64,000 nucleotides of DNA from contig ABCO01000007.1 of NCBI GenBank assembly GCA_000170815.1, positions 62,001 to 126,000 on the forward strand, read 5' to 3'. Origin of the DNA: an unidentified eubacterium SCB49. Lineage in GTDB: Bacteria > Bacteroidota > Bacteroidia > Flavobacteriales > Flavobacteriaceae. Position numbers and translations under genes: made by a program. Shown here piece after piece: positions 34,745 to 42,377 of this stretch. The notes under the pieces were generated by a model. That model was not told the DNA's origin, did not search any database, and worked only from the letters and a program-made list of their open reading frames with translations. The first letter of the stretch is position 1, and each line of letters opens with the position of its first letter.

Positions 34745-34864
34745 TGATAGCCTAATGGCGGTTCATTAATGGCGCGATAAAATACGGTAAAGTGATAGTG
34801 TTAAATGACTTAGTTATTTGTAAAACTTCATCATTCCACGATAGTTTAAAGAAAATCAATACAC

Positions 34865-34872
34865 TATCTTTG
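34865..34872 (+). promoter_or_regulatory. -7 box TATCTTTG and structured leader of the gene at 34939
   Basis: After this box the leader holds two hairpins: CACTA/TAGTG at about 34889-34903 and ACCTGT/ACAGGT at 34916-34932. The second ends six bases before the ATG, where it could mask or present the start site. Confidence 0.6.
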
Positions 34873-34938
34873 CAAAAAATTAATAATGCACTAGTTTATA
34901 GTGTTTTAAAAAGACACCTGTAAATTACAGGTAAGAAG

Positions 34939-35808
34939 ATGAGAAGAAACGAAAATAAAGGTAAAGGAAAAACTTCAGGAAGAGGAGCAGGTAATGCACG
35001 TGGCAAAAGTAATGCTAGAGGTAATTCGTCTACAAGTAAAAAAGAAGGGCAAAAAGCCAAACAAACTGCCTCAAAAGGGAGTGGAGCAACAAAAAACACG
35101 AATAAACAAGAAGGAATACGCTTAAATAAATACATATCTAATAGTGGTATTTGTTCTAGAAGAGAGGCAGATACGTACATTGAGACAGGTCTTGTGTCTG
35201 TAAATGGGAAGATTGTTAACGAGATGGGTTACAAGGTAAAACTTGAAGATGATGTTCGTTTTGATGGTCGCAGAATAAATCCAGAACCAATGACTTATGT
35301 GTTGTTAAATAAACCAAAAGGTTTTGCAACAACCACTAGTGAGAGCAAAGGGAATACAGTGATGGATCTTGTTGCAAACGCATCAAATTCACGTATTACT
35401 CCTATTGGTCGTCTAGGTAGAAATGCTACAGGATTATTGTTGTTTACTAATGATGATAAGCTAAAAGAGAAGTTAAGTAAAAAAGGAATGTCTCGATTGT
35501 TTCACGTAGAGCTTGATAAGAACTTAAAGGCAGCAGATATTCAGAAAATTAGAGAAGGCTTTACTATTGCAGGAAAGAAAATTGAAATAGAAGAGATTAA
35601 TTATGTTGAGGGTAAAACTAAAAAAGAAATTGGTCTTAAAATAAAAAACCTAGGTAATAGTGTTATTCGTGACATCTTTGCACATTTTGAATACGATATC
35701 GTTCGTTTAGATTGTGTAGCACTAGCACATTTAACTAAAAAAGATTTACCAAGAGGGAAGTGGAAAATTTTGACAACTCAAGAGTTAAACTTATTCTCTA
35801 TGCTCTAG
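34939..35808 (+). CDS. RsuA/RluB-family pseudouridine synthase homologue lacking the catalytic Asp
   Basis: A 289-residue protein. A basic, Gly-rich tail (about 1-55; KGKGKTSGRGAGNARGKSNA) leads into an S4 RNA-binding domain (IRLNKYISNSGICSRREADTYIETGLVSVNG, about 58-90) and then a RsuA/RluB-like domain. In active enzymes the motif GRLDxxTxGLLLLTNDG supplies the nucleophilic Asp. Here it reads GRLGRNATGLLLFTNDD, with Gly in that place. The usual Arg-rich RRxF block also reads VIRDIFAHF. It is probably a non-catalytic or altered RNA-binding paralogue of RluB. A terminator follows at 35831. Confidence 0.85.
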   Translation: MRRNENKGKGKTSGRGAGNARGKSNARGNSSTSKKEGQKAKQTASKGSGATKNTNKQEGIRLNKYISNSGICSRREADTYIETGLVSVNGKIVNEMGYKVKLEDDVRFDGRRINPEPMTYVLLNKPKGFATTTSESKGNTVMDLVANASNSRITPIGRLGRNATGLLLFTNDDKLKEKLSKKGMSRLFHVELDKNLKAADIQKIREGFTIAGKKIEIEEINYVEGKTKKEIGLKIKNLGNSVIRDIFAHFEYDIVRLDCVALAHLTKKDLPRGKWKILTTQELNLFSML

Positions 35809-35830
35809 ATTTTTAAACAAAAAATAGCAT

Positions 35831-35867
35831 AAACCTGCCTTTTAATTTAAAGAGGCAGGTTTTTTTA
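35831..35867 (+). terminator. Terminator of the gene at 34939
   Basis: ACCTGCCTTT pairs with AGAGGCAGGT and is followed by T7. Confidence 0.9.
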
Positions 35868-35992
35868 TGTCTAAATGGTATTGAAAACACAGTTTAAATG
35901 TGTCCTTAATCATTGTAATTCAGTTGCTTATGTTTTTATTTAAATTTATATTAAAATTTTAAACAAATAATTTTCTAAATCAAAATTTAGTA

Positions 35993-36000
35993 TACATTTG
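35993..36000 (+). promoter_or_regulatory. -7 box TACATTTG, possible start of a long speA leader
   Basis: Fits TAnnTTTG. If used, it gives speA a leader of about 390 bases that includes the structured segment at 36090-36235. Confidence 0.5.
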
Positions 36001-36089
36001 CGATGTAATTCTGCAACTTATATGTAGAATAGCTGAACAATTTGAAACGTGTTTCTATGTTCGGGTTTTTGAAAATTAGGAAGTCATAT

Positions 36090-36235
36090 TCAAAAACTGC
36101 TCGCCAAGCGAGTCACCGAATTCTAAAGCTAGCTTCCGCTGCACCACTGGCACTTGCCACTTTCTTAGAATCGGTGCGTAAAACTATGGGCTCGCTCCAT
36201 AACGTAGCCTATTGGCTAAATCCTATCCGTATCTG
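36090..36235. other. GC-richer structured segment upstream of speA
   Basis: In an AT-rich gap of 589 bases (35809-36397), this segment is clearly richer in G and C. It contains a small hairpin CTCGC/GCGAG (36100-36112) and a longer stem CACCGAATTCTAA (36114-36126) with TTAGAATCGGTG (36165-36176, one bulge), with a nested TGGCA/TGCCA hairpin. A 64-codon open frame (36042-36236) overlaps but looks non-coding. It could be a cis-regulatory RNA, a small RNA or an inserted repeat. Confidence 0.5.
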
Positions 36236-36397
36236 AAAATTTTTGTACTATTTCTGTAGTATGATTTCTTGTGTCTTTTTTTGACTCAAACTAATGTGTT
36301 AATAGTTTGATCTATAGATGAGTACTGCGTAAATGTGCCTTTTTTAAAAAAGGTGTCTCAATCATTTTTAATATTTCATCCACATTTATTTATAATC

Positions 36398-37789
36398 ATG
36401 AATACTAAATACATTGATCTAATCAATCAAACTTACGATTTCCCTCAAGAAGAATTTACGCTCAAAGGTGACCAACTGCAGTTTCACGATGTCGATTTAA
36501 TGGCACTTGTAGCTCAGTATGGAGCTCCTTTAAAGTTTACATATTTGCCGAAAATTTCAGAAAATATACAACGTGCAAAACAATGGTTTGAAAACTCTAT
36601 TAAAGCACAAAACTATAAAGGCTCGTATAATTATTGTTATTGTACAAAAAGTTCACACTTTAAACACGTGTTGCATGAGGCGACAAAAAATGATATTCAT
36701 ATCGAAACGTCATCTGCATTTGATATTAACATTATTGAAAATTTAAAGGCCGAAGGGAAAATCACAGATAAAACCTTTGTAATCTGTAATGGTTTTAAAC
36801 GTGAACAGTACATTACAAATATCACGAGATTGATTAATGATGGTCAAGAAAACTGTATTCCTATCATTGATAATTATGAAGAATTAGATTTATTGTCTGA
36901 AGGTATTAAAGGTGATTTTAAAGTAGGCATTCGCATTGCAAGTGAAGAAGAACCTAAGTTTGAATTTTACACATCTCGACTAGGAATAGGCTATAAAAAC
37001 ATAGTGCCTTTTTATGAAAACCAAATAAAAAATAATGAAAAAGTAGAATTAAAAATGCTGCACTTTTTCATTAATACTGGTATGCGAGACAACGCGTATT
37101 ATTGGAATGAATTATTAAAATGTCTTAAAGTGTATACAAGGCTTAAAAAGATTTGTCCAACACTCGATAGTTTAAATATAGGCGGAGGTTTTCCTATAAA
37201 AAACTCATTGGCTTTTGAGTATGATTATCAGTATATGGTTGATGAAATTATCAATCAAATTAAGATTACTTGTGAAGAAGAAGGGGTTTCTGTACCTCAT
37301 ATTTTTACAGAATTTGGAAGCTTTACTGTAGGTGAAAGCGGTGGCGCTATTTACGAGATACTTTACCAAAAACAACAAAATGATCGTGAAAAATGGAACA
37401 TGATTAACTCGTCTTTCATCACTACATTACCAGATACTTGGGCGATTAGTAAACGTTTTATTATGATGGCAATTAACCGCTGGAATGACACCTATGAGCG
37501 AGTTTTACTGGGCGGATTAACTTGTGATAGTGATGATTATTACAACAGCGAACAAAACATGAATGCTATTTATTTACCTAGATATAAAAAAGAGCAGCCT
37601 TTATATATTGGTTTTTTTAATACGGGAGCATATCAAGAAAGTATAGGTGGTTTTGGTGGATTACAGCACTGTCTTGTGCCAAGTCCTAAACATATATTAA
37701 TTGATAAAGATAAGGACGGAAATTGTACCACTCGATTGTTTAGCGAACAACAAACTAGTGAACAATTACTAGGGATATTAGGCTATTAA
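36398..37789 (+). CDS. speA: Arginine decarboxylase (short, fold III PLP type)
   Basis: A 463-residue PLP enzyme of the alanine-racemase-fold decarboxylases. The PLP-lysine region is NYCYCTKSSHFKHVLHEATKNDIHIETSSAFD, followed by FKVGIRIASEE, LNIGGGFPIK (Gly-rich phosphate loop) and LLGGLTCDSDDYYN (substrate Cys/Asp region). It makes agmatine from arginine, the first step here of putrescine synthesis, and speB follows after 48 bases. It is much shorter than E. coli SpeA, which is typical of Bacteroidota. The frame runs back to 36335, but the ATG at 36398 fits the family start. Confidence 0.88.
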   Translation: MNTKYIDLINQTYDFPQEEFTLKGDQLQFHDVDLMALVAQYGAPLKFTYLPKISENIQRAKQWFENSIKAQNYKGSYNYCYCTKSSHFKHVLHEATKNDIHIETSSAFDINIIENLKAEGKITDKTFVICNGFKREQYITNITRLINDGQENCIPIIDNYEELDLLSEGIKGDFKVGIRIASEEEPKFEFYTSRLGIGYKNIVPFYENQIKNNEKVELKMLHFFINTGMRDNAYYWNELLKCLKVYTRLKKICPTLDSLNIGGGFPIKNSLAFEYDYQYMVDEIINQIKITCEEEGVSVPHIFTEFGSFTVGESGGAIYEILYQKQQNDREKWNMINSSFITTLPDTWAISKRFIMMAINRWNDTYERVLLGGLTCDSDDYYNSEQNMNAIYLPRYKKEQPLYIGFFNTGAYQESIGGFGGLQHCLVPSPKHILIDKDKDGNCTTRLFSEQQTSEQLLGILGY

Positions 37790-37800
37790 AAAACACAATA

Positions 37801-37816
37801 ACACACACACACACAC
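37801..37816 (+). repeat. (AC)8 dinucleotide run between speA and speB
   Basis: Eight AC units lie 21 bases before the speB start, in the position where spacing can affect translation initiation. Confidence 0.95.
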
Positions 37817-37837
37817 AAAGTAACAATCAAATAAAAA

Positions 37838-38767
37838 ATGAACACAAAAACGTACGCAGGGATTCCAAAGGAGAACGCTGCACTTGAAACATCAAAAATT
37901 GTATTAATTCCAGTGCCATATGATGGGACTAGCACATTTCAGAAAGGAGCAGATAAAGGGCCAGATGCTTTTTTACACGCTTCAGAAAATATGGAATTAT
38001 ACGATATAGAAACAGAAACCGAAGTCTACAAACAAGGCATCTGTCTGTTAGATCCAATTACAGAAAATAGCTCACCAGAAGCGATGGTGGCAGCTGTTTA
38101 CGCAAAAACAAAACAGATGATTTTGCGTAATAAATTTGTCACTGTTTTTGGAGGTGAACATAGTATTTCTATAGGTACTATTCGTGCGTTTAATGAATGT
38201 TTTGACGACTTAACTGTGTTACATATTGATGCACACGCAGATTTACGTAAATCATACGAAGGAACATCTTGCAATCATGCCTGTGCGGTGTATGAAGCTA
38301 GTCAAACCACAAATCTACTTCAGGTAGGGATTCGGTCTATGGATGTGGCAGAAACAAGGGTGATGGACAAAGAGAAAACTTGGTTTGCACACGATATGGT
38401 TAACAATGAATATTGGATTGATAATGTGATAGCGGCTTGTAGTGAGAATGTATTTATCACTTTTGACCTTGACGCTTTTGATCCTTCTATAATGCCTTCA
38501 ACGGGTACACCAGAGCCAGGCGGGTTATTTTGGTACGAAACGTTAGAATTTTTAAAACAGGTTTTTGAAGAGAAAAACGTGGTTGGGTTTGATATCGTAG
38601 AGTTAATGCCACGTGAAGAAGATAAATCAAGCGATTTTTTAGCCGCTAAGTTGTATTACAAAATGCTCAGCTACAAGTTTGTTGGGCAAGAAGAAGATGA
38701 GGATTTTGAAAGTCACATTTCAGAAAAAAATAAAGTAACAAAATTTAAAAACAATCAAGATGACTAA
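37838..38767 (+). CDS. speB: Agmatinase
   Basis: A 309-residue ureohydrolase that splits agmatine into putrescine and urea. The binuclear manganese site motifs are all present: VFGGEHSIS, HIDAHADLRKSYEG and ITFDLDAFDPSIMPSTGTPEPGG. The short tail after residue 285 is Lys/Asp-rich. It overlaps the next gene by eight bases and follows speA, so SpeA and SpeB complete arginine to putrescine in one operon. Confidence 0.95.
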   Translation: MNTKTYAGIPKENAALETSKIVLIPVPYDGTSTFQKGADKGPDAFLHASENMELYDIETETEVYKQGICLLDPITENSSPEAMVAAVYAKTKQMILRNKFVTVFGGEHSISIGTIRAFNECFDDLTVLHIDAHADLRKSYEGTSCNHACAVYEASQTTNLLQVGIRSMDVAETRVMDKEKTWFAHDMVNNEYWIDNVIAACSENVFITFDLDAFDPSIMPSTGTPEPGGLFWYETLEFLKQVFEEKNVVGFDIVELMPREEDKSSDFLAAKLYYKMLSYKFVGQEEDEDFESHISEKNKVTKFKNNQDD

Positions 38768-39734
38768 TAAAGGCGCGATTTCAAATTTTATAGAAAAGTA
38801 TTATTTACACTTCAATGCAGCGGCTTTAGTTGATGCAGCAAAAGGCTATGAAGAACAATTAAATAATGGGGCAAAAATGTTAGTGTCTCTTGCTGGAGCA
38901 ATGAGTACGGCAGAGATAGGTAAGATTTTTGCCGAAACGATCCGTCAAGACAAAGTGCAAATTATTTCTTGTACAGGAGCGAATCTGGAGGAAGATATTA
39001 TGAATTTAGTGGCGCACAGTCATTACAAACGTGTTCCTAATTATAGAGATTTAACACCTCAAGATGAGTGGGATTTATTAGAAAAAGGGCTTAATCGTGT
39101 TACAGACACTTGTATTCCAGAAGAAGAGGCTTTTCGTAGAATCCAAGAACATATTGTAAAAATATGGATGGAAGCAGAAGCTAAAGGTGAGCGCTATTTG
39201 CCACATGAATATATGTATAAGTTGCTTTTAAGCGGAGTTTTAGAGCAATATTATGAGATTGATATTAAAGACTCGTGGATGTATGCAGCGGCAGAAAAGA
39301 ATTTACCTATCATTTGTCCAGGATGGGAAGATAGTACTATGGGTAATATTTTTGCAAGCTACGTGATGAAAGGAACCTTACAAGCGCATACTATGAAGAG
39401 CGGAATAGAATACATGACTTTCCTTGCAGATTGGTATACCTTAAATAGTGAAAACGGAATAGGCTTCTTCCAGATTGGTGGTGGTATCGCAGGAGATTTT
39501 CCTATTTGTGTAGTTCCTATGTTGTATCAAGATATGGAGCGTACAGATACTCCTTTCTGGAGTTACTTTTGTCAGATTAGCGATTCTACCACAAGCTACG
39601 GAAGTTATTCTGGAGCAGTGCCAAATGAAAAGATTACCTGGGGAAAGCTCGATATTGATACACCTAAATTTATTATTGAAAGTGATGCGACTATTGTAGC
39701 GCCGCTTATTTTCGCCTATTTATTAGATATGTAA
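38760..39734 (+). CDS. Deoxyhypusine synthase-like enzyme
   Basis: A 324-residue homologue of deoxyhypusine synthase (NAD-dependent aminobutyl transfer from spermidine). Conserved segments include LVSLAGAMSTAEIGKIFAE, ISCTGANLEEDIMNL, IICPGWEDSTMGNIFASYV, GGGIAGDFPICVVPMLYQD and YSGAVPNEKITWGKLD. The last of these holds the active-site Lys (ITWGK) that forms the imine intermediate in the eukaryotic enzyme. Bacteria usually lack the eIF5A target, and some such enzymes make homospermidine or related polyamines instead. The polyamine operon context favours that kind of role, but the product cannot be read from sequence. It overlaps the next gene as TAATG. Confidence 0.85.
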   Translation: MTNKGAISNFIEKYYLHFNAAALVDAAKGYEEQLNNGAKMLVSLAGAMSTAEIGKIFAETIRQDKVQIISCTGANLEEDIMNLVAHSHYKRVPNYRDLTPQDEWDLLEKGLNRVTDTCIPEEEAFRRIQEHIVKIWMEAEAKGERYLPHEYMYKLLLSGVLEQYYEIDIKDSWMYAAAEKNLPIICPGWEDSTMGNIFASYVMKGTLQAHTMKSGIEYMTFLADWYTLNSENGIGFFQIGGGIAGDFPICVVPMLYQDMERTDTPFWSYFCQISDSTTSYGSYSGAVPNEKITWGKLDIDTPKFIIESDATIVAPLIFAYLLDM

Positions 39735-41265
39735 TGTTGCACAAAAGCATTGATAATATTGAGCTTTCTTATCTTACTATTGAAGATTATCAAGAATTAA
39801 AAGAGGCTACCGAAGCGTCGTATTTAAGGATGCAAGATTCCTATTGGCCAAAAACTGCGATTCAAAAATTGATTGATATCTTTCCTGATGGACAGGTCGT
39901 GATTAAAATTGATGGTGTGATTGCAGGTTGCGCTTTATCTATTGTTGTAGATTATTCTCAATTTGATGATAATCATACCTATGCAGATATTATTACAAAA
40001 AGTTCGTTTAAAAATCATAATAATGATGGTGATGTGCTTTATGGTATAGAGGTTTTATAAAGCCTAGTTTTAGAGGGATGCGATTGGGACGGAGACTTTA
40101 TGATTATCGTAAAGAATTGTGTGAAAGTCTAAATTTAAAAGGTGTGGTTTTTGGAGGAAGAATGCCTAATTATCATAAGGTTCAGGATCAATACACTCCT
40201 AAAGAATATATAAACTGTGTAAAACAAAAAAAGCTCCATGACCCTGTACTTAACTTTCAAATTTCAAATGATTTTCATCCAGTTAGAGTTATTAAAGGGT
40301 ATTTAAAAGGAGATGATGATTCTGCAGATTATGCGGTGTTGATGGAGTGGGATAATATCTATTACACAAAGCCGACAAAGTCACCATTAACGGTAAAAAC
40401 TATTGTGCGACTTGGTTTGATACAATGGCAAATGCGACCTTATGATGGTCTAGATCAATTAATGCAGCAGGTTGAATATTTTATTGATAGTGTTTCTGGT
40501 TATCGCTGTGATTTTGCTGTTTTTCCAGAGTTTTTTAATGCTCCTTTAATGGCCAAATTTAACCACTTAAAAGAATCTGAAGCGATTAGAGAATTGGCAA
40601 AATTTACAGATGAGATAAAAAGAAGAATGTCTGAGTTTTCAATTTCATATAACATCAATATTATTTCTGGTAGTATGCCAGAACTGGTAGGTGACACACT
40701 CTATAATGTTGGGTATTTATGTCGCAGAGATGGAAGTGTTGAACGTTATGAGAAAATTCACGTCACTCCAGATGAGGCAAAAGTTTGGGGAATGCAAAAG
40801 GGTACATATTTGAAAACTTTTGATACAGATTGTGGTAAAATTGGAATACTTATCTGCTATGATTCAGAATTTCCAGAATTATCTCGTTTATTGGCAGATG
40901 AAGGCATGGATATATTGTTTGTGCCTTTTTTAACCGATACTCAAAATGGATACTCAAGAGTCCGACTTTGTTCTCAAGCTAGAGCTGTAGAAAACGAGTG
41001 TTATGTTGCAATATCAGGTAGTGTGGGTAATTTGCCTAATGTTGAGAATATGGATATCCAGTATGCGCAGTCGGCAGTATTTACACCTTGTGATTTTGCT
41101 TTTCCTAGCAATGGAATAAAAGCAGAAGCAACAACAAATACCGAAATGATTTTAGTAGCAGATGTAGATATTAGTTTGCTACGGGAATTACATTCTTTTG
41201 GTGCGGTTAAAAATTTAAAAGATAGGCGTAAAGATCTGTATGATGTTATTCGTGTAAATTTATAG
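39734..41265 (+). pseudogene. Frameshifted GNAT acetyltransferase / carbon-nitrogen hydrolase fusion
   Basis: Two open frames (39734-40060 and 40078-41265) together read as one known two-domain protein of about 510 residues. The first has the GNAT start (IELSYLTIEDYQELKEATEASYLRM, GVIAGCALSIVVDYS) and stops at YGIEVL. Continuing in the next frame gives the natural IKPSFRGMRLGRRLYDYRKEL and then a nitrilase-like hydrolase with Glu (VFPEFF), Lys (YEKIHVTPDE) and Cys (ILICYDSEFPE). A single missing T in the run 40053-40056 explains the break. It is either a real mutation or a sequencing error. An intact version would extend the polyamine operon. Confidence 0.85.
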
Positions 41266-41293
41266 TTGTATAAGAGACATTTTTATCAATATT

Positions 41294-41329
41294 AAGCCTC
41301 TTCTTATTTTAAATAGGGGAGGCTTTTTT
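41294..41329 (+). terminator. Terminator of the polyamine operon
   Basis: AAGCCTC pairs with GAGGCTT through an AT-rich inner stem and is followed by T6. Confidence 0.85.
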
Positions 41330-41371
41330 CTTCTGAAATGTTAAGAATCTAATGTTAGGAGCAAAAGAAGT

Positions 41372-41412
41372 AGACTAATGTCTTAATTTTTTAGACAAAA
41401 GTCTTATCTTTG
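41372..41412 (+). promoter_or_regulatory. Promoter with two palindromic operators for the Xre/RES pair
   Basis: AGACTAATGTCT (41372-41383) and AGACAAAAGTCT (41393-41404) share the pattern AGAC-N4-GTCT and are offset by exactly 21 bases, two helical turns. The -7 box TATCTTTG (41405-41412) follows directly. This layout suggests autorepression by the antitoxin. The start codon is nine bases past the box. Confidence 0.8.
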
Positions 41413-41421
41413 TAAAAAGAT

Positions 41422-41922
41422 ATGGATATGGGAGCAGTAAAATATAAAGAAGGTGATGATGGTTTTAATACCGTAAATGAGGCTATAAGTATGTATGTTA
41501 GTCAAGATTTACCAGATGCTAGTGTAGCCTCTGCACAGTTTTTTAAAAATAAAATGCTTGTCGTTAAAACAATCCGAAAGGGTTTGCCATTTGCCATATT
41601 TTCTCTCATCAAAAAAATCACACCATTTAGTGATGAAGATTGGGCTAATTATCTTAACCTCTCCACAAAAACGTTGCAACGTTATAAAAATGAGAAAGAC
41701 TTTTTATTTAAGCCTATTCATACAGAAAAAATTCTAGAGCTCACCGAGGTTACAAATATGGGGGTTAGTGTTTTTGATGATCTAGAGAGTTTTCATGATT
41801 GGTTAAATACTGCTAGTTTGGCTTTAGGAAATCACAAACCAGGAGAATTATTGCAAGATAGTTATGGTAAAGAGTTAGTGCTCGCAGAGCTTAACCGCAT
41901 TGAGCATGGTATTTTTGCATAA
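41422..41922 (+). CDS. Xre/ParS-type antitoxin (DUF2384) of a RES toxin-antitoxin system
   Basis: A 166-residue antitoxin. The N-terminal half has a Xre-like helix-turn-helix (IFSLIKKITPFSDEDWANYLNLSTKTLQRYKNEKD). The C-terminal half is the MbcA/ParS toxin-binding domain (EKILELTEVTNMGVSVFDDLESFHDWLNTASLALGNHKPGELL). It should bind the RES toxin encoded next and repress the operon through the two palindromes upstream. The start is the first ATG after the -7 box, with an alternative at 41428. Its stop overlaps the toxin start as TAATG. Confidence 0.9.
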   Translation: MDMGAVKYKEGDDGFNTVNEAISMYVSQDLPDASVASAQFFKNKMLVVKTIRKGLPFAIFSLIKKITPFSDEDWANYLNLSTKTLQRYKNEKDFLFKPIHTEKILELTEVTNMGVSVFDDLESFHDWLNTASLALGNHKPGELLQDSYGKELVLAELNRIEHGIFA

Positions 41923-42377
41923 TGAGAGTATTTAGACTTTCTCGTAAAAAATATGCCAAAACACTAAGTGGTAAGGGGGCGGCCCTGTTTGGTAATCGTT
42001 GGAACTCTAAGGGTGTAGAGATGATTTATACAGCCGAAAGTAGAGCTTTGGCTATGGCAGAAGTAGCGGTGCATTTGTCTATTGCAAGACTTCCTAAAGA
42101 TTATATGATGCTCGAAATTGAAATCCCAACATCAGTTTCAATTTGCGAATTAAAAAAACGTCCTAAAAAAGGTTGGAACGACAATCCGCCAACTTCTATT
42201 TCACAAGAATTAGGCGATGATTTTATTAGAGATGCAGCTTGTGCGGTACTTAAAGTGCCTTCTGCAGTTGTTCAAGGGGATTTTAATTATTTGATGAATC
42301 CATATCATTTAGATTTTAAAAAGATAAAAATCGTTTCTTCGGTTGCCTTTCCTTTCGATACTCGTATGTTTAAATAG
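41922..42377 (+). CDS. RES-domain toxin (NAD+-depleting family)
   Basis: A 151-residue RES-domain protein. The Arg of the active site lies in LFGNRWNSKGVEMIYTAES (RWNSKG, with Tyr and Glu following), and the family name residues R, E and S are spread through LAMAEVAVHL and the C-terminal half. RES toxins degrade NAD+ by phosphorolysis or hydrolysis and stop growth until neutralised. It is translated directly after its antitoxin by start/stop overlap. Its 3' end overlaps the convergent glycosyltransferase by eight bases. Confidence 0.92.
   Translation: MRVFRLSRKKYAKTLSGKGAALFGNRWNSKGVEMIYTAESRALAMAEVAVHLSIARLPKDYMMLEIEIPTSVSICELKKRPKKGWNDNPPTSISQELGDDFIRDAACAVLKVPSAVVQGDFNYLMNPYHLDFKKIKIVSSVAFPFDTRMFK

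Noticed and set aside
36042..36236. 64-codon open frame in the speA leader
   Set aside because: Starts with TTG, has no recognisable family, and overlaps a stem-loop-rich segment whose pattern explains the composition better. Reported as a structured segment.
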